Below, piece by piece: positions 10,233 to 22,717 of a DNA stretch of 64,000 bases (the stretch's first letter is position 1; every line of letters begins with the position of its first letter). The notes beneath the pieces were generated by a model. That model saw only the letters and a list, made by a program, of their open reading frames with translations, ran no database searches and had not been told where the DNA came from. Source of the DNA: Alitta virens. Lineage: Eukaryota > Annelida > Polychaeta > Phyllodocida > Nereididae. The DNA lies in NCBI GenBank assembly GCA_932294295.1, contig OW028579.1, positions 5,354,370 to 5,418,369 of the forward strand. Direction: 5' to 3'. Position numbers and translations under genes: made by a program.

Positions 10233-13200
10233 TCAGTATTCTAGATTCCAAAGACCCAAGTCACCAACAACATTTTCCAAGTCAACAACTACATCAATGT
10301 AGTTCCCTGTTACCATGAACATGTCGAGGGGAGGAAGATCTTTCGCAGTGAAGGCACGCCACAATGTATGGACATGTTCCATCTTGATCCCAGTCCTCTT
10401 TTGGAAATCCTCTTGGCTTATGCATTCTGGAAGGATTAAACATAGTTCAAAATCATTCTTCTGTTGGAATTATTCTATGCTTGTCCATTCTGGAAGGAAT
10501 CACAATATAATGATTCTTCCAAATTATCACCTTGCCATTATCAACAAAGACATACACAAATTTTAGTCCTGACCAGGAGTAATAGGTTCAACCTGGAACA
10601 AATTACTGACAAGCTAAAAATTTCAAGAAATTTTCAAAAAAATGTCTGGAATAATATATTAAAAGTCCCAAAAAATCCCCCTTGTGGCAAGTTGGGATTT
10701 TTTTTGGAATAAAAAGATGTATCGTTTGTATATATTGAATTTACAAAACTTTTCTACATCCCCAAATATTATGTATGGATATATTAGATTAAGTTTGGGC
10801 ATAAGTGATCTTGTTTTTTTTCCTTATTTGTTGCTTCCTGATGTGAACCATAGGTAAATGTTGGTTGGAAACAAACAACAAACTAGCAAAATAGATGCTA
10901 CTGTGCTAGTATCATGTTCGATTTTGATTCAATTCTAAAATAATTGATTTCATTGAATTCCTTGTGTCTGAAACCTATAATTTGACACTTTGCATGAATT
11001 TCTATCATGTCTAGCCCGAGATATCAAGAAAAATTAAACCGGCATCCATCTTAGATGCCATCTTGAATTCCCACTTTGTTACAAGGGGGTTTTTGGGGAC
11101 TTTTAATAGGTTACTCCTAACATTTTTCTGACCATTTCCTGAAATCTTCAGCCACTTTGTCATCTAGTAGTTTCATCGAACGCTCTCACATAATTTTTGC
11201 ACACTTGTAGTATGGACTTCTTCATGAAAATTTTTCCAGTGCATACTCACCATACAAGTTTTTGGCAAACTCTTTAGGATCTTCAATCAGTATCTCTTGG
11301 TTGTTCGCTATTACAACCAAAGAGAGCCAACGAGAGCCATACTTGACTTGCATGACTTTGAAAAAGCGTTCGACATCGTCAAGACTGGTGCCGTTCTTGA
11401 TTTCAGTTGGATCACTAACTTTCAGACTCTCAATCCATTGTCTTAATTCAAGGCTTGATCCCCGGATCCTATAAAGACAATAGTGCAGAACCAATGTTTT
11501 TAAGTAATTTGGTTGAGAACTTACTGATCTCTAAAATTCTGCAGTCTAAGCGGGAGGTTGAAAGGTTCATCAGAATATTTCATGCTTAGATTGCCATTAG
11601 TGTTTTACAATAAGTATTGGCCAGTATTTAATAGCTTAAACATTAAGCAATATGTCAAGTATTTTTCAAGAAAAAATAAAAACATCAAAGCTTCCACGGT
11701 TTTAAGTTATATGTGAAAAAGAAGACATTTGAGGCTTATATTGAAGAATGCAATGTACCAAATTGTGATTCATTCAAATTTAATAGACCTAAAAATTAAA
11801 ATTTCTTGTCATAATCTTCTACATTTATGCAAATTTGCTTTTATTACATTACATTTATCAAACTACTAGTGATCAAACACAATAATGACAAGAATTCATG
11901 TGAGAAAAAATCACCATCATCGTAGTCATCATACATATTAATTGCTTAACCTTTAAATGCCATTTGCCCATGAATAAAATGTTGATAACAATGATGTGCC
12001 TGAAATAATGTATTGATGTAATTTTATGATAATTTAATAACAGTGTCTTACCTTCTTTCGTTGGTGTAACCCCCAAGACTTACATACAAAATCCGTGTAT
12101 TGTTGTACATATTGAGTAATTGGTCATAAGGAACTACTGGGATAATTTTGTGAATGTCTTGTAAAGTCTTCGCATCTGTAATATTAATCAAACAAATACT
12201 TACTGATATACAAACTGATTTTGCAGTATTGTAACATCATACCAAAAAATACTTTATCAACAACAAATTTCATTTTCTTATTGACGATTATATATCCAAT
12301 TATTCACCCCAACAATCCAGCAATCCTCGAGTGCCCGAAGTGACACATGAGTTTGCAAAAAATAGTATTAGCTACCGATATCCAAAATGTTACAATACTA
12401 TGCAACAAAATTCCAAAAATATAATTTCAACTCATAATAATTTAAAAAATGTTATCAAAACAAATTCATAGAATCTTACAATGTGCACTGTAACATTGCT
12501 TATGAATTTGTATTATCTGTGGCCATTAGTGTCCTTACGTGAATTATTATAAATTATAGTTATTGAAATCATTGTGCATTTATTTTTTCGGCTCATAGTC
12601 TAACATAATCATAGCATATAATCATCATTGTTATGTCATTATTAGTTAGAAGAGCTGGTTGACCTCACTAAGATGTTACTGTACATCGCTAATGAGAGGC
12701 CACCTAAATGTTATACTATACAATTATATCATGGTTACAAGTGAGACATGAAGATATGTACACCCGAAAATGTCAATGTACAACGAGGCCAATAGGCCGA
12801 GTTATACATAACATTCGAGGGTGTACATATCTCATGTCTCTCAATGTAACCATTGTGTAATTGTTTTGTACCACTAAACTACAATATTTCTATTGTCAAT
12901 GTGGTATTTAAAATGTTCATTGATTCACTGAAAAATAGCGCTCCATCTACAATTCGTTTGTAATTAATTCATTAATGACAGATATTTATTTAGATAGGTG
13001 AAGATCTGAGAGTGCAGAAAATGTTTGAATTTTGAATACTACTAATCGCAGTGCGGCGTGACTCACTAACTGTTGTACATGATGATTTGTACAACTGTGT
13101 GAGAGAAAAGGCAACATATCAGCTGAAGACCAATGGGAACAGCTCAGTTGACCTGATTATTAGGCCTTCTGCCATTTCTCTAACCACGTATCGATAACTT

Positions 13201-14117
13201 ACTTTGCTAAATTTCACTCATATCCAGGTTTATACACTCAAAAGCTAAAAATTAATGAGTGCACACACTCTTACTAACCTTGACATGATGTTATTTCCAC
13301 ACAATCATAATTTTCATGCAATGAATCGGCAATTTCAACTTCTGCTTCCTAAATCTGTTTAATGTTATGGCTGAATGACTTATTCATCGCCAATTTATAA
13401 AGCTAATTATTTTCCAAACTGAATATTTATCAGCCTGTTGCAAAATACAACGAAAAATGATGGGACTGTTGCCAGGCAAGGTATAGCTCTTCACTCACTT
13501 GCAAACAGACACATCTTGGCTTTCATAGCATCCTTATTGTTGATGTCGAAATTGAAGGCCACCTTCAAGGAGTTTTCCATCTGGGCATAAATCACCGGCA
13601 TCTCCTTCTTTATAACTCCTATGTACTTCGCAATAGTGCTGTACAATTTCTCACATTTTTCATCTTCAGCTCTGGTTTCGGTAAATCTTCCCTCAGCCCC
13701 TTGTTAAGGAATGATGAAAAACATGAACACTGTTATTCAATATCACTGTACAATAATAGATAATAAACTGCATAGTAAAGTCAATAGCATACATGTACAT
13801 AGCTACTTGAATTAAGCTCACTCTGTGCCTGACTGTATTTGTGTGTGAAATGAATTTAGTTTGATTTGAATTTTTGAAGTTTATATGTATCTTCAAATAG
13901 ATTCATTCAACAGTAAAATGTATGCGTGCTGAAAATTTAAACATCTGGATACCATTTTGGCATTTTACAAATAAAAACAAAATAAATGAGAATTTTAACC
14001 AAAATATAGTACATGTCTTGAGTCACCAATTAAGAAGTTATTATTTAACACTCTAATAGGTTTACCTTTTAAGGCTAAGAAGCAAAGCACCACAGCAAAA
14101 AGAGAGTAGGTTTTCAT
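10233..14117 (-). CDS. Secreted protein of unknown family, minus-strand member, copy A (five exons)
   Basis: Exons on the minus strand are 14066-14117, 13499-13699, 12052-12175, 11251-11468 and 10233-10426. All junctions are GT-AG, with intron phases 1, 1, 2, 1. The sum is 789 bp, giving 262 residues. Exon 1 encodes a signal peptide, MKTYSLFAVVLCFLALKG. Exon 2 holds two cysteines (about residues 33 and 81) that align with those of the plus-strand neighbour. Exon 4 has KYGSRW and IEDPKEFAKNLY, plus an NGT glycosylation sequon. The C-terminus reads VVGDLGLWNLEY. It is a paralogue of the gene at 16331-19834, which it faces head to head. I do not recognise the family. The product is probably secreted, mostly helical, with one possible disulfide. 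Confidence 0.85.
12719..12866. mobile_element. Palindromic MITE in intron 2 of the minus-strand gene
   Basis: An imperfect palindrome of about 148 bp centres on GGCCAATAGGCC (12787-12798). The arms include ATATGTACACCC against GGGTGTACATAT and GGTTAC against GTAACC. It is present in the equivalent intron in B (about 31930) and C (about 48240), so it is ancestral to the array. Confidence 0.7.
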
Positions 14118-15029
14118 GATGGGAACTTCCAAACGGCTGCCACAATTTGAAATGAACTGTTATTCAGACCTATTTTAGCAGAAAAATAAAAATGCCAAAG
14201 AAATAGGTTATAAGGTCGCACACAACTACATTTAAAAAAAAAATGCTTACATGCACAAATGTAATTGACTGAAAATGCCTGATGTGACAAAACTAATTTC
14301 AAGCCAAATCACATCGTGCCCTCAACCCCTTATTTAAAGTGATGTATGCGGAAAATATTCCAGGGGCTGGAGACAAATTTGTTGAATTCATTTTGAAGTA
14401 TCTATGAAGACAGGATGATGCATTTTTCTGATATAGAATTATTAAATAACAAATACATAATATATATGTAACTTATTATATAAAATTGAGTATCTTTCAA
14501 AATAAACAACATTCACAGTTTTAATGCAAAAGGAATAAATCATTTAATTTTGTATCATTGGGATACATACATTTTCATAGTAAAACATTGATGCGTCAAT
14601 TTGGAAAATGTGGTGAGGTCAAGTTCGAATAGGTCACAGGGCGGATAACTGGTTCTGGTGTTAACTGAGATTTTTCAAAAGCCATTTTCTGACAGCAGTT
14701 GTTCTGTTCCATGTAGATATACATGTATTTTGCATAGGTCTTTAGAGTGATTTTTTTTTCATGTTGTTTATTAGTTCTTTAATAACTGGTTAATTTGACA
14801 CCTGCTCTGCTCCATATAGATATAAATGCTTTTATAACTTAATTGTACATCAGTTGCTGGTTCAGCTCAATATATTCAGTTATCTCGCTCACAATTTTTC
14901 ACAATGCAGTAATCATTGTATGTGATTAATTAGGCAGATTAATTTGATAATGTACAGATAGACTTCAGTACTCAAATTATGGAATTTTTCAAGGAATGAA
15001 TGCACTTTACATACAATGCCTCCTTTTGT

Positions 15030-15235
15030 AAATTTCTGCGTCAAGTTTAGAGATTACCGTCCATGCGTTCACACTGTAGGATTATTGCAGGTTTAGGAAG
15101 TTTGCGGCAAATTCCGTCTTTCACTCTGATGTAGTGTCAGTTTTCATACAATTGCCAGCTCATAATCTGAGCTCAGTATTTGGTCAGAATCTTGGAAACA
15201 GTTTTAGTGTGCTGGGCCTTTCAGTAACTGACTTT
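15030..15235 (+). pseudogene. LINE reverse-transcriptase tail in the divergent promoter region
   Basis: The stretch from TCAAGTTTAGAGATTACC to the tract around CTTGGAAACAG matches the last part of the longer LINE copy in fragment D (44480-44700), where the same ORF is preceded by a YADD motif. Only the C-terminal tail remains here. The same tail is in the intergenic regions of B and C. Confidence 0.6.
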
Positions 15236-16245
15236 TTAGCAGTAGAATTATAATAATATACCCGAACATCCTGACAACCGAATCCTGCAAGTGTGTCACT
15301 CCACTTGCACAAGCCCTGGTGATGCATTTACCACTCTATCTACAAATAAAATCAATTTTGATTTCTATTCCTTTTACCAATTTTTTCATTTCAGTATACT
15401 GCGAGTATGAGAGATAAATATATAATATAATAAATAATAATATGAAAGAACTAGCATGCATAAGGGATGGAATTTCGACTGCCCAACTGGACCAAGAAGA
15501 GGCTGCAATGTTTCTTGATTTTATAAGCACCACATGAACTCTTTACATTTGATTATTTTATAATTTTTGGTTTATAATTTTACTCTATTTCCACTCCAAC
15601 CTCGAGGGAGCATGGACAGTTGCATCCTCAGAACGACTTTTCAGACTGATTTAAACATTTGATAAGAATGATATAATCACCCCAACATCAGGGCAATAAA
15701 CTTCTTTTCACCTCTTTTGACCTAATTTTACCATTTTCTGTACAGTTGCAAGGCTATTTCTGTATTCTTCTAGATCAATGGCCTACATAGCATAGAAAAG
15801 GTCAATAACTTTGTAATTTTTCTGATCTGTCTCTTTTATCCGTGAACAGTCCATGCTCATTCTAAAACTGCTGTAAGTATACCTAAAAGGTATGAATAAA
15901 CATTGTATATGTAGAAGCAAAGTCAAATTGAAATATGGAACTGAAGCCAGTTGCATTTAGATCAAATACGCCATCATTCAAGTAGATTTGACAATTTCTA
16001 GTGATTTACTTAGATAATTGTGATGTTGTGATGTTCATAAACTGCTTCAACAAAAGCCAAACTTTTTATTTTTTTTCTCCGATTTAGGTATATTTTTTGA
16101 CCTACATATAGCAATTTAAATGCAAAGTATGCAAATTATATTTATTAAAAAAACATTTCAGTGACATGATACTGTTGAATCATCCGTTTTGCAACCTATT
16201 TCATGCAATATTGGGTCACGAAAAAAGTCCGTTCATGACAAAATT

Positions 16246-16253
16246 TATAAATA
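16246..16253 (+). promoter_or_regulatory. TATA box of the plus-strand gene, block A
   Basis: TATAAATA begins 85 bp before the start codon at 16331. It is identical in block C (51753-51760). Block B has AACAAATA instead. Confidence 0.5.
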
Positions 16254-16330
16254 GATCATTATATTTTGGCTTTTTGGAAAGTTCACTGTTATTTGAAGTT
16301 CTGTTGGGCTACGTGATACACGCAGCAAAG

Positions 16331-19300
16331 ATGAAGTTCATCGTTGTGACATCTACAGCTTTTGTGGCTTTTGGTGAGTAAAATGTAAAAACATGGTGAC
16401 TAAAGCCTGGATCTCACATAGCCATAAAATGATGGATAATCTGTGGTTGATACCTAAACCCTTAGTTGACGTGAAAAAGGTGTATGGCTACGCACTTGTT
16501 GGCCTATGCAAGGTACTGGTTACCCTGCCGATAGTACGTAGCATGTGTTGACTGTACTCCGACAGAGAGATGGAGGTACCACGTACAATGTACCATCCCC
16601 AAACTTTGAAGTACGCTATGTATGATCCACGTTATGCGGCGTATAATCCTCTGTATCAACCACGGAAGTGAAAAGAAAGATGCAAAATCAAAAGAAATCG
16701 CAAAAAATGACATATGACTCACGTAAGCTATGGCGTAAGCCATGTACAATCCGCTGACTGCGTCATATGATGAAAGTATTAATTGCGTAACAATCTTTCC
16801 AGCCCATTACGTCTCAGTTTCATGGAATTTTTGAGCGCATGTTTACAAATTCCGTCGCTAGAGCCGGAATTTGACGGCACAGCCACAAAAGCGAGGAAAG
16901 ACAAAGTAAACCCATCGTAAACCTCACGGAATGCTTTACATGACCGATACGGCTCTTTACATCCACGTTTCCAGCTATGTGAGATTCCCGCTAAAGAGAT
17001 TTAATTGCTATAGTATTGGCAGCATTCTCTATATATCAGAGAAAGTGGATAATCATTTTGAATCCCTACTGTAAATGTTCAGCGATTGACAATGGTTGGT
17101 AATGATTGGTAATGTTTGGCAATGTTTGCAATGATTTGTATACCGGTGGACTTAGAGCACTCAAACTGCAGTATAGAAAGTGCTGGTGCATTGCTTACTG
17201 GAATTACACAATTTCTTAGTTTAGTGTTCAGAAGGTCATCTTTTACAGAAATGGAAATTACCAGTTAATTAATTTGATCATGGTCTTCCATTATGAAGTT
17301 GCAGCATTTTCATTGGGTGCCACACAGAACATCAGTGAGGACTGCCAAAAACTCTCTGATTTTGTGACAAAAGCCCTGCGCATACTGCAAGAAAGGTTAC
17401 CAGATTATTTCGCGAAGGCTACGTCGTTAGAGGTACAACAGTTTCTGAACATGGACATCACTGATAAAAGAGCTCGTGAGACATTTCTTTGCAAATTTGC
17501 AGGTAGTTATTGATGTTTGATTATCTTTCTTACTTTTAAAGCCTGGTGAGGATCTGATTTATGTCTTAAAGTTCTGTAGTTGAAATTTGGGTTGTTTGAA
17601 AGTGAAGTCATGAATGCAGAGCGGGTCCCCGCTTTGGGCCTCGCAGGTACATCTACAAAAATTAAGCTATTTTGATAGGGCTGATCACTTCTTTTGTGAC
17701 CTTGCATGTGACCTTGCATGAAATACCAATATAATACATGACATCACAACAGTCTAATTAATTATTGATGATGTCATCTATTATTGTGCATTGGTGACAT
17801 CATGTGCAGTATAAATTCTTTGGGGTACATGGTCACACGAAAACTGGCCGCTTGAACATATATGTATGTGTATAGGATAAAAAAATATCATACTCCTCTG
17901 AATAGGCACCATATCTAATGAGAACATTTTTTTTATAATAAGAATAGATATCTGGCAATATGTGAACAGCAGAGAAATGGGAGTGTTTAATATTCCAGTG
18001 CGAAATGGAATAAATGACTTTTTTTTTTTAATTAATAATATATATACATGTCATTAATATCTACCAAAGGATATTATCACACATTTGTTAGCAATTTCTT
18101 AATATCAAAGCTTTACTATAAATTATCTTGTCATAGCTTCAAGTAATGCATTAACACAATTTCCAGAGTAAACAAAACCCTCTTAGTTCGTAGTGGTTGT
18201 ATCCAATGCAATGGAATTTTACCCTTTTGAGTTGAAGGTGACCTCATTGGCCAAGGGTAGTGGTCAGGCCATGTCACGGCAGGGTCAACTCATTTAAATA
18301 TAAAGTTTGGGTCTCTGCTGATTGGCATGTAGCTTATATTAGAAGTACATTATTTGTAGAAGTTTTTTGATTACATTCTATTGTTAGATGTTTAGCTGTA
18401 TATCATAACTCATGGTATTGTTTCAGATGCCGGAAACCTTCGTGAGTTATACAATGGTATACCAAGAGTATGGCTTCCACCAAGCCCTCGGTATGAAGAT
18501 TTTGTCCAAGGTTATTCCCATGTGCAATATGAAGTGCAAAGTCTGGTCGGCGGCTACACCAATGTCGAAAGGTGATTTTGTTGGGATTTTTTAAAATATA
18601 TTTTTCTGTTTCTAATTAGCCTAGATCCATTGAATAACATGGGATCATAAAAAGTTGTTATATTCGATAGAGAAGTGATCCAGAGTAACTGCTGTTGGTG
18701 CTGTAAGCTAACAGTGTTTGTCATATCACAAATTGTCTTGAATGACTGAGCACACAGCCAGTTGTCCAATTAGGTAATAAATATACACTAGTAAAACAAT
18801 GCTAAGTGCGTCTGAGGTCAGTCCCTAAAAATGAATTAGGCTTCTTGTATTCAAAGTATGATGATCAGTGAGGTGGATGATGCACAGAGCTCATGGCAGT
18901 TAATGTACTACTTATTGATTTATCACTTTTTATAGGCTAATCAGGATCCAAATTGATTTGAGAAAATGGAACAAGTTTATATTAATTTTTAATCCCGCTA
19001 TACTCCTAATCCATATTATGTTTCTTGTACATGAAGGGTGCTGGGAATGATGTTTGATTTGAGCGACTTAAACAGAAAATTAGGAGATGGAGACACTCTT
19101 CAGGAAAGAACAGATCTGGCCACTTTGACCAACTTTATGAAGGTTATGCAAATCAAGTACGGCTCACGGTGGATTGCTTATACTATTCACCTTGAACATC
19201 AAGATTTTGTTATTGAAGATCCAGAGGAATTTGCCAAGACACTTTATGGTAATGATTGAATATTAACCTTAACGTTTATTCTCTCTTTAAAATTATCATA

Positions 19301-19834
19301 AGGTTTTCTGTCTTTCAAATAATGTTTTTTTTTTTTTTTTACTTCTTGTTGTCATCATAATCGCAGAGAACCAAAAGAATTTATGATGGAAAATGTGGCA
19401 AATCAAATAGTATTACAGAGAGTTAACCCTTGACTTATTATAAAAATTTCTGACCATTTTGTTTTGCTCCTGTTTTGTACAGACATTTTAAGATATCTTA
19501 TAATACTCATGCACAGTACCACACAACAGAAACTGTGCAATTTTGCTTTACATAATATTATTTATAACAGGTGGGTGGGATATTTTGCTCCAGATAGGGC
19601 TGATCAGGACAGGCAGGTGCCTTTAATATGTATTACACATATCTTCCTGTTTCAGAGAATACTTTCGTCGAAGACTTCCAGAATTTCACACGTTTAGAGG
19701 AACCATTGTTGAAACAATTCAGCATGTCAAAAGATCATCTTGACCACTTGGCGATATTAATGAAATTGGCCGACCTGTACGCGGAAGGAATCAACCTTGT
19801 TGGGGATCTTGGATTCTTCAACCTTGAAAAATGA
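16331..19834 (+). CDS. Secreted protein of unknown family, plus-strand member, copy A (five exons)
   Basis: Exons are 16331-16373, 17305-17502, 18427-18571, 19037-19248 and 19656-19834. All introns are GT-AG with phases 1, 1, 2, 1. The sum is 777 bp, giving 258 residues. I chose the ATG at 16331 because it opens a short signal peptide, MKFIVVTSTAFVAFA; upstream in-frame ATGs would add a non-signal extension. Exon 2 has a conserved cysteine pair (residues 28 and 77) and an NIS sequon. Exon 3 ends GGYTNVER. Exon 4 carries KYGSRW and IEDPEEFAKTLY. The C-terminus is VGDLGFFNLEK. Every exon has a counterpart in the minus-strand gene. Likely role: a small secreted protein. Family not recognised. 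Confidence 0.87.
16405..16991. mobile_element. 587-bp MITE in intron 1 of the plus-strand gene, copy A
   Basis: The left end is GCCTGGATCTCACATAGC, and the right end in reverse complement is GCGGGAATCTCACATAGC. TAAA flanks both sides (16401-16404 and 16992-16995). The element recurs at the same site in B (35642-36219) and C (51912-52518), so it entered before the duplications. It has no coding capacity. Confidence 0.8.
17080..17145. repeat. Short tandem repeat of GGTAATGATTG type
   Basis: Degenerate 10-12 bp units based on TTGGTAATGA lie in intron 1. The run is longer in block B (about 36800-36895) and short again in C (52610-52670). Confidence 0.7.
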
Positions 19835-19922
19835 ATTGTCATCTAATGCAATTTGGTCAGGACAATTCACAGTAAATTTCATAGAATTCGGAACTAAACT
19901 CCAGACGACGTCATGTGAATCC

Positions 19923-19969
19923 ATGACTCCCATTGGTTGATGGACTGCATTATAACCAATGGGAGTCAT
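19923..19969 (+). other. 3'-UTR stem-loop of the plus-strand gene, copy A
   Basis: ATGACTCCCATTGGTT (19923-19938) is perfectly complementary to 19954-19969 across a 15-base loop. It lies between the stop codon and the AATAAA signal, so it should be in the mRNA. C keeps all 16 pairs (55449-55495). B keeps 12 (41575-41617). Confidence 0.7.
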
Positions 19970-20096
19970 CTATTCACAGCATGTCTTCTTGAGTTTCCAA
20001 TCTGTGTGTTTTTCTATGAAAACCTGTTACATGAATGTAATATTGCATTAGTCTTGTTCACTGGTGCATGCATGCAACTGAAAATTAGTACACCCC

Positions 20097-20102
20097 AATA
20101 AA
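20097..20102 (+). promoter_or_regulatory. Polyadenylation signal of the plus-strand gene, copy A
   Basis: AATAAA lies about 260 bp after the stop codon and is conserved at the same position in B (41746-41751) and C (55623-55628). Confidence 0.7.
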
Positions 20103-20773
20103 GTATATTAAAATATTTCAAACGTTTTGATGAATAGGCCTACTATTTTTTTATAACACATAGCCATGCATGGACATTTTGTGAATAAGAAATGAGATTG
20201 AGAATGGTATCTTCAGTCACCGTATTACAATTATGATTTGAATATGCATCAAAGACCGCAAATGTACATTAGAATCACTTAAAAAATGTTTGCGCTTACT
20301 TACAGGACAACAATATAATGGCGCACAACATACATAATGTGACTTGACAACAGCAACTGTATCTGTGTATCTTTTGACATTTAGAAAATATGCCAATTTA
20401 AAAATTACTCATAATACGACATTTTATGATTTTCTCAAAATTCAAAGGACCATAACTTTGCAATTTCAGTGATAGACATTTCAAATTTGCTTATAGTTTG
20501 ATCTCATATGATGATGAAGTTTGAGCACATAAAATATAAAATAAATGAGACTGTCATGCATGGGTCATTGGTTGATCTGACATGGACTAACCCAATATTT
20601 TATGAAATTACATTCAAGTCAACTGACATGTATACATGTGACATAGCAATTGCAATAAGTTGAAACTAAAGAAATCAAAGCAAACTTACAATTGTTTTTC
20701 TGCAGAGCATTACATAGAAAATTTAAGAGGATGTGTCCATTTCCTTGAGTGCTTTTCAACTGCTGAGTATAGC

Positions 20774-21004
20774 TTAGAAATGTGACAAGGCGTGAAGGTA
20801 GTAGCTTAGACCTGTTTTCTTGTTTGGTAAAATGTTGGCTTGTTTTCTCAGCACTTTGGTTGCTACATAGTTTACAACCTCGTTTAGGTTCTTGAAGTTG
20901 GGTGTCACTTTGCATAAGTTTAAAATGTTTGGTTTTTCGTCATCTAGAATAAGACTCGGACATCTAGAGCTTCTTGTAAGATACTTGAGAGGTGTTGCAG
21001 ACAT
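20774..21004 (-). other. Unassigned 76-codon frame downstream of the polymerase fossil, copy A
   Basis: The frame starts MSATPLKYLTRSSRCPS and recurs at 56231-56461 with only two apparent residue changes. It lies just beyond the degenerate DNA polymerase on the same strand, so it may belong to the same Polinton relic. I recognise no motif. A and C are so similar overall that conservation here says little about selection. Confidence 0.3.
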
Positions 21005-21189
21005 TTTCCTGTGTATTTACTCATGGTAGTTTTTTCATCATAATGCAGCTGTACAGGGCATTGCAATGAAAGTACATCAGGTAAGATGTGGGTTGTTGCG
21101 GGTCGTACCCAGCCACTTGGGGGTTGTTGGCTTGGGCGTGGCGTGGTGCAAGGGACTCATTGAGTCTCATTGAGAAGCCACCCCTTTCA

Positions 21190-22560
21190 TGAGGAAACAC
21201 GCCTGTTTTTGGTCTATAGTTCTAGTCCACGTGGCTCGTCCTGCATGCATTTTTCTTAAGAAGTCTAGTTGCCAGTGTATCTCAGCATACATCTCGTATG
21301 ATAGACCTGGTAAGGAAAGATAATGCGTGCATTCAAGCCCAAAGCGTTTGTGAAAGAAATTCCGGTAAGCAAATGGTAAGTTTCAAAAACATCTGCTGAA
21401 AGAGTAATGTCTGTTTGCAGTAAAATCTTCATTTACTCCATAAGGGTTGCTCCCAGACTTTCTGCGCATGTTCGTAATCTTCAGGTGATATTTCTGTTCC
21501 CCTCAAGTTGTCGTAGACTAATGTTTTGTCTGGAAATTGTTTTTGTTTCCCATAGGATGTCTTCGTTTGTTACATATTCATAGAGAAACACGCCTTTTTT
21601 GGTCAATAGTTCTGGTACACGTGGCTTGTCCTGCATACATTTTTCGCTTGTTACAAAATCTTTTCTGGGAAATTTTCATTATGTATACCAGGTAAGCTAG
21701 TGAGGTGCTCAAGTGGTTGAAAGAATCTATGACTATCACCCGCCCCCCAAACAACTCCATCGACATGATGTTCTCCCCTGTTTACCCAATCAATCTCATT
21801 TGCTGTTGCTCCAGGATGTGGACATTCTGGATGAGAAGTGAATATCGAAACGTCCCCTGTTGTGGAAGATGAGGGGCGTTCTTGTAAATCAAGTGTTTGT
21901 GCGGTTTAGGTTGTATTCGTTACAGATGGCACCAAATTAGTTTCTTTTGCTTTGAAAGGCGTGTTGCAAATGATTGGGCATGCTTGGTTGTATTTTGTTT
22001 TAGCCACAGGGAGGTGTCTCTTGGTTCTTTTTGTTTTAGTTTGGGTGTTGGTGCAGTCGAAATCATCTGACAGTACAGTTTCTAAATCGTAATGTATACT
22101 GTAGGGTGCTTGTTTAGGCTGTTGAAGTTGCAAAATTCTTGCTTGGCCCTTTTTCCCATAAAGACCAGATTGCTAGCCTTTCACTCCATGTAACGTCTCA
22201 CGCCTCACTTTGACAGTCCAGGCATCGTGAGCGTTTGCCTCTATAGAAAGTTCTGCACGGTTGGCATAGTTTCCTTTTTTGTACAAGAGCAGGTTTATTT
22301 GTTAGTGTTTGTTCATCTCACTTTTGTACAGAAAGTAAAGAGCGTCGTCTGTTTTGAGACCCAACACATCGATCGTTAACTCATTCCTTCTTTTAAATTC
22401 TGGTATCTGATCGAGGCTGACAGGGTACACCAAGGTGCTGATATCCAAAAAATATTCGCATTGCATATAATGGGAGGGTTGTGACTTTTTTTGTTTTTTC
22501 TTTCCTGAGCCGTAACGGGTTGCAGTGCTACGAGAATGTAGTAAAGGAAGCATTTTTGGT
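21190..22560 (-). pseudogene. Polinton/Maverick-type family B DNA polymerase fossil, copy A
   Basis: Read on the minus strand, broken frames give in the right order the landmarks of the virus-like DNA polymerase family B (DNA_pol_B_2). These are a basic KKKQKK tract, YPVSLDQIPEF (about 22430-22370), PYSIHYDLET with the exonuclease DxE-type motif (about 22110), CNTPFKAKET, VIDSFNHLSTSLAYLV (about 21750) and KKGVFLYEYV (about 21590). Stops and frameshifts separate the pieces. The cysteine-rich segment after ACPII is deleted here but kept in block C. The DIRS-like element truncates the 5' side at about 22585. The palm-domain motifs are missing. It is non-functional. Confidence 0.75.
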
Positions 22561-22717
22561 CTGCCATTGGGGGAAAGGTTATATTCGTGACATTAAAGAG
22601 AGAGCATCGAAAACCCCATGTCGGGGTGAGAATGAGACCCAATGGAAACGAGAGACCCAATAGAAGCGAGAGACCTTAAAGAATTGAAGGAAATGAGAGA
22701 GATAAGATCTCAGAGAG

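Larger units (their letters stand above)
14118..16330. promoter_or_regulatory. Divergent intergenic region between the head-to-head genes, block A
   Basis: About 2.2 kb separates the two start codons and must hold both promoters. On the plus side TATAAATA lies at 16246-16253. On the minus side the best TATA-like sequence is TTTAAATA at 14331-14338, weaker and about 215 bp from its ATG. The middle (about 15030-15235) is a LINE tail. Block B lacks about 220 bp equivalent to 14308-14528, including the minus-side TATA-like site. Confidence 0.6.

Noticed and set aside
15336..15533. 65-codon minus-strand frame in the divergent intergenic region
   Set aside because: It is kept in B and C only as part of duplicated non-coding sequence, with no signal peptide, motif or splice sites.
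16504..16749. 81-codon minus-strand frame repeated in C
   Set aside because: It lies inside the intron 1 MITE and is repeated only because the element is shared by the blocks.
18412..18594. 60-codon frame beginning at an ATG within exon 3
   Set aside because: It is in a different frame from the spliced protein. The phase-consistent reading is DAGNLRELYNG..., supported by the minus paralogue and by copy B.
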